Part shown: piece by piece, positions 9,927-18,658 of the stretch
Position numbering within the stretch: the first letter of the stretch is position 1
Layout of the letters: every line of letters starts with the position of its first letter
Assembly: GCF_030323265.1 (NCBI RefSeq)
Contig: NZ_CP104991.1
Span: 770,001 to 806,102 of the forward strand
Reading direction: 5' to 3'
DNA from: Terrirhizobium terrae
GTDB lineage: Bacteria > Pseudomonadota > Alphaproteobacteria > Rhizobiales > Rhizobiaceae
Length of the DNA: 36,102 bases
The notes under the pieces: generated by a model
The model's input: only the letters and a program-made list of their open reading frames with translations
What the model was told of the DNA's origin: nothing
Databases searched by the model: none
Position numbers and translations under genes: made by a program

Positions 9927-10919
9927 TCATCCGCCGAGCGCGACCGGCTGGCCGGATTTCACCGATTGCGTCGCCGCCTCGGCGACCGCCAGTGCCGCAA
10001 CCCCGTCCTTGAGCGTTACCGGAATGGTCGCCCCGTCAAGAATGGCGGCGACAAAGGCATCCCATTCCGCCACATAGGCGCGCATGTAGCGTTCGAGGAA
10101 AAAGAATTCCGGCTTGGCGCTGCTGACGCCCTGCTTGGTAGCCTTGGAAACCGTGTTCTCCAGCACGTTTCCGGCCGTAAGCAGGCCTTCCGATCCGAGC
10201 AGTTCGACACGCTGATCGTAACCATAGGCCGCACGGCGGCTGTTCTTGATGACCGCGATGCGTCCATCTGCATATGTCAGCGTCACCACGGCTGTATCAA
10301 CATCACCTGCCTTGCCGATTTCCGGATCGACAATCGAAGTACCGGCGGCATGCACCGTCTTCGGCGCATCGCCCATCAGAAAGTTCGCCATGTCGAAATC
10401 GTGAATCATCATATCGCGGAACAGGCCGCCCGACACTTTGATGTAGGCGACCGGGGGCGGTGCCGGATCGAAAGACGTGACTGACAGGAGCTCCGGTTTG
10501 CCGATCTCGCCTGCGGCGATTGATGCCTTGACCGCCGCAAAGTTGGGATCGAAGCGGCGGTTAAAGCCGATCATGACCGGAACGCCGCCTCTCGAAACGA
10601 CGTCAAGGCAGGCCTGTGCACGCTGCAGCGACAAGTCGACCGGCTTCTCGCACAGTACGGCCTTTCCCGCCGCCGTCGCCTTTTCGATCAGGTCTGAATG
10701 CGTGTCCGTGGAGGTTGCGATCAGCACGGCGTCGATCGACGCGTCGCCTAAAATCTCTTCGGAAGTGGTAGCTTTTGCATCGTGGGCATCAGCCAAGGAC
10801 CGTGCCGCCTCCTCGTTCACATCGGACACGGCAACCAGCTGGCTGCGCGCGTGACCGACAATATTGATGGCATGCATGCGACCGATGCGGCCGGCGCCGA
10901 GCAATCCGACTTTTAGCAC
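9927..10919 (-). CDS. iolG: Inositol 2-dehydrogenase IolG (IdhA)
   Basis: 330 residues from a GTG at 10919, the first gene of the operon. IolG oxidises myo-inositol to 2-keto-myo-inositol with NAD+. The Rossmann motif GLLGAGRIGRMHA is at the N-terminus, the EKP motif (LCEKPVDLS) near 93-100, and the catalytic GLFRDMMIHDFDMANFLMG near 165-180, with the conserved Asp and His of the Gfo/Idh/MocA family. A TTG at 10925 is in frame, but GGGAG (10926-10930) would be almost touching it, whereas GTG lies seven bases away, so GTG is preferred. The C-terminus (DGVAALAVAEAA) is typical of IdhA. Confidence 0.93.
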   Translation of the reverse strand: MLKVGLLGAGRIGRMHAINIVGHARSQLVAVSDVNEEAARSLADAHDAKATTSEEILGDASIDAVLIATSTDTHSDLIEKATAAGKAVLCEKPVDLSLQRAQACLDVVSRGGVPVMIGFNRRFDPNFAAVKASIAAGEIGKPELLSVTSFDPAPPPVAYIKVSGGLFRDMMIHDFDMANFLMGDAPKTVHAAGTSIVDPEIGKAGDVDTAVVTLTYADGRIAVIKNSRRAAYGYDQRVELLGSEGLLTAGNVLENTVSKATKQGVSSAKPEFFFLERYMRAYVAEWDAFVAAILDGATIPVTLKDGVAALAVAEAATQSVKSGQPVALGG

Positions 10920-10934
10920 TGTCAATCTCCCAAA

Positions 10935-10953
10935 AGGCGGCTCCCGACCGCCT
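10935..10953 (-). promoter_or_regulatory. Short leader hairpin with T-run just upstream of iolG
   Basis: On the minus strand AGGCGG, a seven-base loop (TCGGGAG) and CCGCCT form a six-pair stem directly followed by TTTT and then the iolG ribosome binding site GGGAG. It resembles a very short intrinsic terminator or a stem next to the ribosome binding site, so it could tune operon expression. It could equally be chance in GC-rich DNA. Confidence 0.35.
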
Positions 10954-10974
10954 CAGGACAAAGCATTGCAATTT

Positions 10975-10990
10975 TTGCTCGCGTGAGCAA
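10975..10990. promoter_or_regulatory. LacI-family operator O1 in the iolG/lacI intergenic region
   Basis: TTGCTCGCGTGAGCAA is a 16-bp near-perfect palindrome with a central CG, the hallmark of LacI/GalR-family sites. It is the exact reverse complement of the second copy at 10999-11014. It lies between divergent iolG and the LacI-type gene at 11090, so that protein is the likely ligand, repressing the iol operon and possibly itself. Confidence 0.75.
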
Positions 10991-10998
10991 GAGCGATT

Positions 10999-11014
10999 TT
11001 GCTCACGCGAGCAA
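10999..11014. promoter_or_regulatory. LacI-family operator O2 in the iolG/lacI intergenic region
   Basis: TTGCTCACGCGAGCAA is the second palindrome, 24 bp centre-to-centre from the first. Flanking bases (TTTTGCTC on the left, GAGCAAAA on the right) extend the symmetry. Two full operators so close together suggest cooperative binding of two dimers across the iolG promoter. Confidence 0.75.
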
Positions 11015-11089
11015 AATTAATTTCAAAGGATCCGAAAAAACCGTTATGAATGTAAGAGAACCGATCCACGACGGATTCGGGAGATCGAG

Positions 11090-12111
11090 ATGCCGGACGA
11101 GAAGAAGCCCGCCTTCGCAGGAAACATCACAGCCGACGACGTAGCCGCGGAAGCCGGCGTGTCTCGCTGGACCGTCAACCGTGCATTTCGCAAGGACGCC
11201 TCGATTTCATCGAAGAGCCTGGAAAAGGTGCGCATTGCGGCTGAGCGCCTGGGCTATGTGCCCGACCTCAGAGCTGCGAGCCTAGCTTCGGACCGCTCCA
11301 ACCTGGTGGCGCTGCTGATCGACGATTTCGCCAACCCGCACAAGCTGGTGATGATGGAGCGACTGACCCGCATCTTGCGGCGCGAGGGCTGGGACATCCT
11401 GCTGGTCAACACGCTCGGCCGCGACGATGCCGGCCACGCGCTGCTGAACGCCAGCCAGCGCCGTGTCGACGCGGTTATCCTGATCGGCATCCAGTTCGAC
11501 GACGAGGTTCTGGACACGGCCTTGCACGCCCGCCGGTTTCGCAAGCTCATCATCTTCGCCCGAACGTCACGCAATCCGGACACGATCTCGATCGCCGTCG
11601 ATGATGTCCAAGCCATGAAGGAAATCGCCAATTACGTGCATGAGCGCGGCTATCGCCGGCCGATGTTCCTGGCCGGCCCGCGGACGTCCTCCGCGCATCT
11701 GCTGCGCAAGGAGACCTTCATGGACTATTGGCGCCAGCATTTCGGCAGTGAACCCGAAACGGTTTCGGTCTCCGCCTATGATCCGGCACTCGCCGCCGGG
11801 ATCGTCGAAAACACGCTCGCGGGTCGCGAGGCGGCAATGCTTCCAGACATTCTCGTCTGCGAGAACGATGCGCTGGCGATCGGCGCGACCGATGTGATCC
11901 GCCACAAGCTCGGCCTGCGCATCCCCGAGGACATTGCCATTACGGGTTTTGACGACGTCCCGCAGGCGGAGGGGCCAATTACCGGCTTACCACCTACCGC
12001 CAGCCCCTGACGGACATGGCGGAATATCTCGTCGAGGTGTTAGGCAGCGCCGAAGGGGGCGATCTCGATCGACTCTTCGCAGGCCGACTGATCGCCCGGC
12101 AAAGCGCCTGA
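11090..12111 (+). CDS. LacI-family transcriptional regulator, probable iol operon repressor, with one frameshift
   Basis: The N-terminal helix-turn-helix ADDVAAEAGVSRWTVNRAF is near residues 14-32 and the hinge RAASLAS near 62-68 keeps the Leu that intercalates at a central CpG. A type 1 periplasmic-binding-like sensor domain follows, ending with AITGFDDVPQAEG. There, one G is missing from a G run (11971-11974). Adding it gives EGANYRLTTYRQPL and an intact C-terminus ending RLIARQSA, about 340 residues in total. It has a GGGAG ribosome binding site and is divergent from iolG with two operators between them, so it is the likely local inositol-responsive regulator. Many rhizobia instead use an RpiR-type IolR for iol genes. 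Confidence 0.9.
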
Positions 12112-12128
12112 AGAAAAGCGCTCCAGGA

Positions 12129-13130
12129 CTAGCCGCCTCGAACCGATCCTCGCCAAACAAGCTCGGCCTCAAGCTTGCGCGAGCCGCCATTGGTCGCCAT
12201 TGGCTGAGCGAGCCAGGAAACCGCTTCGTCGGCGATGCGGTCAACCGGTTGCGTGAATGTCGTGAGATCGTAGGAGGACCACGACGACTGTTCTATGTCG
12301 TCAAAGCCGATCACGCATAAGTCCTCGGGAATGCGAAGCTTGAACTGGTTTCGTGCTGCGTCCATCAGCCCGCAGGCCAGAAGATCGTTCGCGCAGAATA
12401 CCGCATCTGGCCGCTTTTCGCGGGTGAGCAACCGTTGGGCCAGAACCACACCACTCTGGTAGCGTGTGGGGCCGAAACGTTCGACTTTGACGTCAAGGCC
12501 TTGTTCGAGCGCCGCTGACCGAAAACCTTCCTCACGCGCCATCAAGCTCGGCGTACCCACGTCGGAATTGGCGAACGCGAAATTCTGGCAACCTGCCCTC
12601 AAGAAGGCGATGAAAGCCCTTTTCGCCGCCTCGCGATCATAAAGGTTGATCATCAAGGCACCGTCACGTCGTTCATCGCGATTGATCAGCACCATGCGCT
12701 GTCCGCTGTTAACACAGCGTTCAGTGATGGATTTGTCGGGCATGCCGGAAAGGATGATTGACGCGTCCGCACGATAACTGATCGCCTGACGCAGTGCCTG
12801 GTCGACACTGTCATCCGACCGATCGGTGTTGATCAGCATTGCGATTTTTGACGCGCTCTGGAGTCGTCGCGTCAAAGCTCGAATGAGGCTCGCCCTATAA
12901 GGCGTATCGAGTTCTGATACGATAAGGCAGACAATACCGCTTTCGTTGCGCGTTAGACTGCGCGCGAGATGGTTGACGTGATAGCCTAGTGCCTCTGCCG
13001 CTTCGATGACGCGGCGACGGGTTTCATCCGAAACGCTCGCACCAGGCGTAAACGTGCGCGAGACCGCGGAACGGGATACGCCGGCACGGTCTGCAACTTC
13101 CTTCGCACTGATGAATATCTTGCCGCTCAC
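12129..13130 (-). CDS. LacI-family transcriptional regulator of the phosphorylated-solute operon
   Basis: 333 residues from a GTG at 13130 with an AAGGAG ribosome binding site. The helix-turn-helix ISAKEVADRAGVSRSAVSRTF is near residues 7-27, the hinge NHLARSLTR near 53-61, and a periplasmic-binding-like effector domain ends with VIGFDDIEQSSWS and TQPVDRI. It ends 17 bp from the other LacI gene (tail to tail) and is divergent from the AfuA-like binding-protein gene. Two TTGCA...TGCAA palindromes lie in the shared promoter region. It probably senses a sugar or sugar phosphate imported by the downstream transporter; the effector is unknown. Confidence 0.93.
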   Translation of the reverse strand: MSGKIFISAKEVADRAGVSRSAVSRTFTPGASVSDETRRRVIEAAEALGYHVNHLARSLTRNESGIVCLIVSELDTPYRASLIRALTRRLQSASKIAMLINTDRSDDSVDQALRQAISYRADASIILSGMPDKSITERCVNSGQRMVLINRDERRDGALMINLYDREAAKRAFIAFLRAGCQNFAFANSDVGTPSLMAREEGFRSAALEQGLDVKVERFGPTRYQSGVVLAQRLLTREKRPDAVFCANDLLACGLMDAARNQFKLRIPEDLCVIGFDDIEQSSWSSYDLTTFTQPVDRIADEAVSWLAQPMATNGGSRKLEAELVWRGSVRGG

Positions 13131-13161
13131 ACATCACTCCTTGGACACTTCATGCCCGCAA

Positions 13162-13177
13162 TTGCAATCGCGTGCAA
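13162..13177. promoter_or_regulatory. Candidate operator for the second LacI regulator (proximal to its own gene)
   Basis: TTGCAATCGCGTGCAA fits the consensus TTGCANNCGCNTGCAA shared with the site at 13271-13286. It is 32 bp upstream of the regulator start, suggesting autoregulation. Confidence 0.65.
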
Positions 13178-13270
13178 CACTCTTGTAATTCGATCACCTG
13201 CCCTCCAAACGGAGTCTACAGTACCCTGTCGACGAAGATGATTGACAACAAGCACGCCTTCATGGAACGA

Positions 13271-13286
13271 TTGCACACGCTTGCAA
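13271..13286. promoter_or_regulatory. Candidate operator for the second LacI regulator (proximal to the transporter operon)
   Basis: TTGCACACGCTTGCAA is the second copy of the TTGCANNCGCNTGCAA palindrome, 45 bp upstream of the binding-protein start codon. Centre-to-centre distance to the first copy is 109 bp, compatible with looping between sites that flank two divergent promoters. Confidence 0.65.
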
Positions 13287-13330
13287 GAGCGAAGTGATGT
13301 GGAGGCGTCACTCAATCTGGGAGGATTATC

Positions 13331-14356
13331 ATGCGTCTTGCTGTGATGGCGTCGGTCGCTTTTGCCGGCCTGACAATGAATGCGCCGAACACCCGTGCTG
13401 CCGAAGAACTCAACCTCATCTGCTCTGCCGATGTCGTGATCTGCGAGATGATGCAGCAGATGTTCGAGAAGGACACCAGCATCAAGGTCAACATGGTGCG
13501 GCTGTCTTCGGGCGAAACCTATGCAAAGATACGCGCCGAGGCTCGCAATCCGAAAACCGATATCTGGTGGGCGGGCACCGGCGACCCGCATCTTCAGGCG
13601 GCATCGGAAGGCCTGACACAGGAATACAAGTCGCCGCATCTCGACGAATTACAGGACTGGGCGAAAAAGCAGGCGGAAAGCTCCGGCTACAAGACCGTCG
13701 GCGTTTATGCCGGCGCACTGGGCTGGGGTTACAATACCGATCTGTTCAAGCAGAAGAACTACAAGGAGCCCAAATGCTGGGCCGATCTTCTCGACCCTGC
13801 GCTTAACGGCGAGATCCAGATGGCCAATCCCAATTCGTCCGGCACGGCCTATACGGCGCTGGCATCGCTCGTGCAGATCATGGGCGAGGACAAGGCGTTC
13901 GATTACTTGAGACAGCTCAACGCCAATGTTTCGCAATATACCAAATCCGGCTCAGCGCCGGTGAAGGCGGCCGCACGCGGCGAAACCGGCCTCGGCATCG
14001 TCTTCATGCATGATGCGGTAGCCCAAACAGTCGAGGGCTTTCCGGTCAAGTCGATCGCACCTTGCGAGGGCACAGGTTACGAGATCGGCTCGATGTCGAT
14101 TGTCAAAGGTGCCCGCAATCTGGACAGCGCCAGGAAATGGTATGACTGGGCGCTAACGGCCGAGGTGCAGTCGCACATGAAGGAGGCAAAATCCTTCCAG
14201 CTTCCGTCCAACAGACAAGCCGAGGTTCCCAAGGAGTCTCCGCGCTTCGAGGACATCAAGCTGATCGATTACGACTTCAAGACCTATGGCGACCCGACCG
14301 AGCGCAAAAAGCTGCTCGAACGCTGGGACAATGAAATCGGCGCCAACGCCAACTGA
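13331..14356 (+). CDS. Periplasmic substrate-binding protein, AfuA/FbpA type
   Basis: 341 residues with a signal peptide (about residues 1-23, ending NTRAA) after a GGGAGG ribosome binding site. The mature protein has the type 2 fold of ferric/sugar-phosphate binding proteins: SSGETYAKIRAEARNP near 58, WWAGTGDPHLQAA near 80, ALGWGYNTD near 130, and a C-terminal dimension typical of AfuA. AfuA of the family binds hexose phosphates rather than iron, and the inositol-monophosphatase-family gene two genes downstream supports a phosphorylated substrate here. Iron or another anion cannot be excluded from sequence alone. It is the first gene of the operon under the second LacI regulator. Confidence 0.85.
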   Translation: MRLAVMASVAFAGLTMNAPNTRAAEELNLICSADVVICEMMQQMFEKDTSIKVNMVRLSSGETYAKIRAEARNPKTDIWWAGTGDPHLQAASEGLTQEYKSPHLDELQDWAKKQAESSGYKTVGVYAGALGWGYNTDLFKQKNYKEPKCWADLLDPALNGEIQMANPNSSGTAYTALASLVQIMGEDKAFDYLRQLNANVSQYTKSGSAPVKAAARGETGLGIVFMHDAVAQTVEGFPVKSIAPCEGTGYEIGSMSIVKGARNLDSARKWYDWALTAEVQSHMKEAKSFQLPSNRQAEVPKESPRFEDIKLIDYDFKTYGDPTERKKLLERWDNEIGANAN

Positions 14357-14370
14357 TCCCATCCGTATTT

Positions 14371-14398
14371 GCCGCGCTTCGGCTGGCCGTAGCGCGGC
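14371..14398 (+). promoter_or_regulatory. Intercistronic stem-loop after the AfuA-like gene
   Basis: GCCGCGCT (14371-14378) and AGCGCGGC (14391-14398) form a perfect eight-pair stem; the 12-base loop can add CGG/CCG pairs. It starts 15 bases after the binding-protein stop and precedes the permease gene. No T-run follows. It probably stabilises or processes the mRNA. Confidence 0.55.
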
Positions 14399-14435
14399 AT
14401 GATCGACTTGTCCTGTGATGAGGTCGCATCGAACC

Positions 14436-16667
14436 ATGAACAATCGCAATCACAGACTGGATATCGTGCTGGCGCTTGGCGCTGCCGCTATGCTGCTCGT
14501 TCCCTGGTATCGCATTGAACAGGGTTTTTATGCCTTTACATGGCTCTCCGACTTTCCCGGAGAGCCGGCGGCGGCACCCGGCATACTGCAGATTTTCCAG
14601 CATGGCCGTGTTTGGCTAATCGCGGTTCTGGTCGCCGACGTGCATGCACTTGCCGCACGGTTCATCGCCGATCCGATGCGCCGAGGCAAAATGCTCGCTC
14701 TTGCCGGTGGCTTCGGCGTGCTTTTCCTGGCTCTGCAAGGGTTGGCGATCGGCGCCACGGGCTTCACGTGGACGATCAGCGAAACAATCTTCGGCCCGCT
14801 TGCCGATGGTCAGCCGTCGATGGGAGCGGGTGCGGTTCTCTCCGCCATCTGCTTCGTGCTGATGTTTTCCTTCGGCCTTGCCGAACGCGGCGTCATGCGG
14901 GGCGATGCCTTTGTGGTCGCCACCATTTCCATGCTGGTCTTTCTCGTCGCTGTCTTCGTGTTCTACCCGATCGGATCGATGTTCATCGGCGCCTTTCAGG
15001 ATTTCGACGGCTCGGTCAGTTTCGACGGGTTTTCCCGAAACATTATCGACCCGTCGATCTGGAGCCTTGATTGCATCATCGGCGGCGCGCGCTGCGGCGT
15101 GGCATGGCGCACGCTGTTCCTAGCCATCATGACGGCTGCGGGTTCGACCGCGCTCGGCCTTGCCTTCGCGCTGGTCGCCACCCGCACGCGCTTTGCCTTC
15201 AAGAAAGGCCTGCGGCTCCTGACCATCCTGCCGATCATCACCCCACCCTTTGTGATCGGTCTGGCGCTGACGCTTCTCTTCGGCCGCGCCGGCATCGTCA
15301 CGCAGGGCCTCTCCGCCACGTTCGGCATCGAACCGAGCCGCTGGCTCTATGGCCTCACCGGTATCTGGATCGCACAGGTCCTGTCATTCACGCCGATTTC
15401 CTTCCTGGTGCTGATCGGCGTCGTTGAAGGCGTCAGCCCGTCGATGGAAGAAGCCTCGCAGACCCTGCGCGCCGATCGCTGGCGCACCTTCTGGCGGGTC
15501 TCGCTGCCGCTGATGAAACCCGGCCTCGCCAATGCCTTTTTGATCGGCTTCATCGAAAGCATGGCCGATTTCGGCAATCCGCTCGTGCTGGGCGGTAGCC
15601 ACGGGGTCCTGTCGACCGAGATCTTTTTTGCCGTCGTCGGTTCGCAGAACGATCCGGCCCGCGCCGCCGTGCTCGCCATGATCTTGCTCGGCTTCACGCT
15701 CTCCGCCTTCCTCGCCCAGCGCCTCTGGCTGTCTGGCAAGAATTTTGCCACCGTCACCGGCAAGGGCGATAGCGGCGCGCATATCGCCCTGCCCCGGCCG
15801 TTGTCGATCGGTGTGCATGCCGTGGTTATCCCGTGGATCATTTTTACGCTGGTCGTTTACGGCATGATCCTGTTCGGCGGCTTCGTCAAAACCTGGGGCC
15901 TCGACAACAGCCTGACCCTTGCCCATTACGCCAAGGCCTTTTCCATTACCTTCCGCGATGGCTCACTGGTATGGACCGGCGTCGCGTGGAATTCGTTCTG
16001 GACGACGATGAAGATCGCGCTGATCGCCGCCCCGCTGACAGCCGCAGTCGGGCTTGCCACGGCCTATGTAATCGTGCGGCAGAAATTCGCAGGGCGCGAA
16101 CTGTTCGAATTCGCACTGATGATGAGCTTTGCCATTCCCGGCACCGTCATCGGCATCAGCTACATCATGGCCTTCAACCTGCCGCCGCTGGAAATGACAG
16201 GCACGGCGCTGATTCTGATTGCCTGCTTCGTGTTTCGCAACATGCCGGTCGGCGTGCGCGGCGGCATCGCGACGATGAGCCAGCTCGACAAGAGTCTCGA
16301 CGAAGCCTCGATGACATTGCGCGCCACCAGTTTCCGCACCGCCCGCAAGGTGATCCTGCCGCTTCTTCGTCCCGCCATCACCGCAGCACTGGTCTATTCC
16401 TTCGTGCGTGCCATCACCTCGATCAGCGCCGTCGTGTTTCTCGTCAGCGCCCAGTACAACATGGCGACATCCTATATCGTCGGGCTGGTTGAGAATGGCG
16501 AATACGGTGTCGCCATCGCCTATTCCTCAATGCTGATCGTAGTGATGATCACTGTCATCACCGGCTTCCAGCTTCTGGTCGGCGAACGGCGGCTGCGGCG
16601 GGAAAACCGTATCTCGGCATCGCGCGTCCGTCTTCCGACAGCCCAGCCCAAGGAGAAAACCGCATGA
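14436..16667 (+). CDS. Fused double-domain ABC permease, AfuB/FbpB type
   Basis: About 743 residues from ATG 14436 (MNNRNHRLDIVL); earlier in-frame starts exist at 14415 and 14418, and none has an ideal ribosome binding site. After an N-terminal extension of roughly 200 residues with several hydrophobic segments, two BPD_transp_1 permease domains follow. Each has its EAA loop for ATPase docking: EEASQTLRADRW with PLMKPG near 345, and DEASMTLRATSF with PLLRPA near 630. This long fused form matches AfuB-like sugar-phosphate permeases better than short iron permeases. The stop overlaps the ATPase start (ATGA at 16664). Confidence 0.88.
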   Translation: MNNRNHRLDIVLALGAAAMLLVPWYRIEQGFYAFTWLSDFPGEPAAAPGILQIFQHGRVWLIAVLVADVHALAARFIADPMRRGKMLALAGGFGVLFLALQGLAIGATGFTWTISETIFGPLADGQPSMGAGAVLSAICFVLMFSFGLAERGVMRGDAFVVATISMLVFLVAVFVFYPIGSMFIGAFQDFDGSVSFDGFSRNIIDPSIWSLDCIIGGARCGVAWRTLFLAIMTAAGSTALGLAFALVATRTRFAFKKGLRLLTILPIITPPFVIGLALTLLFGRAGIVTQGLSATFGIEPSRWLYGLTGIWIAQVLSFTPISFLVLIGVVEGVSPSMEEASQTLRADRWRTFWRVSLPLMKPGLANAFLIGFIESMADFGNPLVLGGSHGVLSTEIFFAVVGSQNDPARAAVLAMILLGFTLSAFLAQRLWLSGKNFATVTGKGDSGAHIALPRPLSIGVHAVVIPWIIFTLVVYGMILFGGFVKTWGLDNSLTLAHYAKAFSITFRDGSLVWTGVAWNSFWTTMKIALIAAPLTAAVGLATAYVIVRQKFAGRELFEFALMMSFAIPGTVIGISYIMAFNLPPLEMTGTALILIACFVFRNMPVGVRGGIATMSQLDKSLDEASMTLRATSFRTARKVILPLLRPAITAALVYSFVRAITSISAVVFLVSAQYNMATSYIVGLVENGEYGVAIAYSSMLIVVMITVITGFQLLVGERRLRRENRISASRVRLPTAQPKEKTA

Positions 16668-17721
16668 CCAGAAATGCCGGTTCGGTCACGTTCCAGAATG
16701 TGCGCAAATCCTTCGGCGCTTTCACGGCTATCCATGACCTGTCGCTGACCGTTGAACCCGGCACGCTGGTAACCTTGCTCGGCCCCTCAGGCTGCGGCAA
16801 GACGACTACCTTGCGCATGCTCGCGGGTCTCGAACACCCGACCTCCGGCCGCATCATGATCGGCGGCAAGGATGTGACCATGCTGCCGGCAAATGAGCGT
16901 GACGTGTCGATGGTGTTCCAGTCCTATGCGCTATTTCCGCATATGAATTCGCTCGACAATGTCGCCTACGGCCTGGAAGCTTCCGGGCTTTCGAAAAGGA
17001 GGCCCGGCAAAAGGCCGAACACGGCCTCGAACTCGTCGGCCTCGCCGGCATGGGCGGGCGGCTTCCGGCAGAATTGTCGGGTGGCCAGCAGCAACGTGTG
17101 GCGGTCGCCCGCGCGCTGGTTCTCGAACCGCAGGTCCTGCTGCTCGATGAACCGCTCTCCAATCTCGACGCTCGCCTGCGTCGCCGGGTGCGCACGGAAA
17201 TCCGCGAGCTCCAGCAGCGGCTGCAGTTCACCGCCGTTTATGTCACGCATGATCAGGACGAAGCGCTTGCCGTCTCCGACCAGATCATTGTTATGAAGGA
17301 TGGCGAGATCGCCCAGCAGGGCTCGCCGCGGGAACTGTATGAAGCGCCCGCCTCTCCCTTCATCGCGGATTTCATCGGCGAAGCAAACGTCGTGCCCTGT
17401 GAGGTTATCGATGTCCGTGGGGCAGAAGCGACGATCAGCATTGAAGGGCTGCAACATGTTGTGCCGGCACGAGGGGCTCGGCCCGGCAAGAGCCAGTTGG
17501 CCGTGCGCCCCAGCGCCATCACGCTGGAACCGGCGGAAACGGCTGCCTTTCCGGGGCGGATCAGCCACGCGGCCTATCTCGGCGATCATATCGAATACGA
17601 GGCGGAAACGAGCGGCGGGACCCTGTTTATCGTGGACCCGTCGATCGATCGCCCACTTGCCCCCGGAACGCGTGTTGCCATCGGCCTGAAAAACCGCGGC
17701 ATCGCCATCATCGCGCAGTGA
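16664..17721 (+). CDS. ABC transporter ATP-binding protein, AfuC/FbpC/PotA type, with one frameshift
   Basis: Walker A is GPSGCGKTT near 39-47, the Q-loop VFQSYALFPHM near 85-95, the signature LSGGQQQRVAVARAL near 135-150, Walker [18 protein letters not shown], then VTHDQDEALA. A TOBE-like C-terminal domain follows (VVPCEVIDV, LAVRPSAITLEP). The frame changes in a run of four A (16994-16997). Adding one A gives LSKKEARQKAEHGLELVGL and a 352-residue protein of normal length. The ATG overlaps the permease stop and the stop is 10 bases before the phosphatase gene, all in one operon. It energises the AfuAB-like system. The frameshift is probably a sequencing error. Confidence 0.9.
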
Positions 17722-17731
17722 GGATGCACCT

Positions 17732-18553
17732 ATGACGTCGGAACATGACGAGATCGCCAGACGCCACAAGCTGGCGGAAGGTATAGCCGCCGAGGCCGGC
17801 AAGCTGGCGCTCGGTTATTATCGCCGTCGCGATACGCTGGTGATCGAGACCAAGGGTGATCCGCAGGATGTCGTTTCAATCGCCGATCGCGAAGTTGAGG
17901 ACCTTATCCGCAAGAGGACGGGAGAGGCGTTTCCCAACGACGGCTTTCTCGGCGAGGAATACGGGCTGACCGGCGGCGGAAGCGGCTATACCTGGGTGGT
18001 CGATCCAATCGACGGGACCAGCCCATTCGTACTCGGCATGCCGAACTGGTGCGTGTCGATCGCCGTTCTCTACGAGGGTGAGCCGGTGGTCGGTGTCATC
18101 CATGTTCCTTGCCATGACGAGCTGTATTCGGGCGCGCTCGGTAACGGCGCCACGTTGAACGGCAAGGCTCTCAGACTGGATAACACCAAGACGATCCGCA
18201 ACGCCGTCACCGGCATCGGCGCCAATCATCATGTGACACCGCAATCGGTCGGACGGATCGTCGAGGACCTCTTGGCGAGCGGTGGCAATTTCGTACGGCT
18301 GGGCTCGGGCGCTCTGATGCTTGCCTATGTCGCGGCCGGTCGTCTCGTGGGTTACTATGAACCCTACATGCATGCCTGGGATTGCCTTGGCGGTTATTGC
18401 CTTGTGCGTGAGGCGGGCGGCTGGTTTTTGCCGTTTCCAAGCGATGGCGAGCGACTGACCAAGGGTGCTCCCGTTCTGGCCGCAGGCCCGGGCGCTGCCG
18501 AAGACCTTTGCCGCATCGCCGGCATCAATATGGGAGGTGTCGCCGCAGCCTGA
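17732..18553 (+). CDS. Inositol monophosphatase-family phosphatase
   Basis: 273 residues with all metal-binding motifs of the Mg2+-dependent, Li+-sensitive IMPase family: LGEEYG near 73, the signature DPIDGTSPF near 91-99, and the C-terminal HAWDCLGGYCLVREAGG near 210-226. Family members dephosphorylate inositol 1-phosphate, histidinol phosphate, fructose-1,6-bisphosphate and related sugar phosphates. Here the gene is embedded between a binding-protein-dependent importer of the AfuABC type and a glycerol-3-phosphate importer, so it likely releases phosphate from an imported polyol or sugar phosphate in the cytosol. A GAGGATG ribosome binding site precedes the ATG. The specific substrate is inferred, not shown. 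Confidence 0.9.
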   Translation: MTSEHDEIARRHKLAEGIAAEAGKLALGYYRRRDTLVIETKGDPQDVVSIADREVEDLIRKRTGEAFPNDGFLGEEYGLTGGGSGYTWVVDPIDGTSPFVLGMPNWCVSIAVLYEGEPVVGVIHVPCHDELYSGALGNGATLNGKALRLDNTKTIRNAVTGIGANHHVTPQSVGRIVEDLLASGGNFVRLGSGALMLAYVAAGRLVGYYEPYMHAWDCLGGYCLVREAGGWFLPFPSDGERLTKGAPVLAAGPGAAEDLCRIAGINMGGVAAA

Positions 18554-18584
18554 AGGAAAAGGGGGCCAACGCCTGTCAGACATG

Positions 18585-18605
18585 GCGAGACCGGGGAGGT
18601 CTCGC
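18585..18605 (+). promoter_or_regulatory. Stem-loop upstream of ugpB (1)
   Basis: GCGAGACC and GGTCTCGC form a perfect eight-pair stem with loop GGGGA in the 105-bp gap between the phosphatase gene and ugpB. Together with the next hairpin it may be an mRNA processing or attenuation element. Confidence 0.5.
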
Positions 18606-18609
18606 AGAT

Positions 18610-18627
18610 AACCGCCTTATGGCGGTT
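18610..18627 (+). promoter_or_regulatory. Stem-loop upstream of ugpB (2)
   Basis: AACCGCC and GGCGGTT form a seven-pair stem with loop TTAT, 31 bases before the ugpB start. The right arm is also part of GTTGGCC (18625-18631), which can instead pair with GGCCAAC at 18564-18570, so two mutually exclusive folds are possible. Confidence 0.5.
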
Positions 18628-18658
18628 GGCCAATTCATGGAAAGGGAGGAAATCGACC

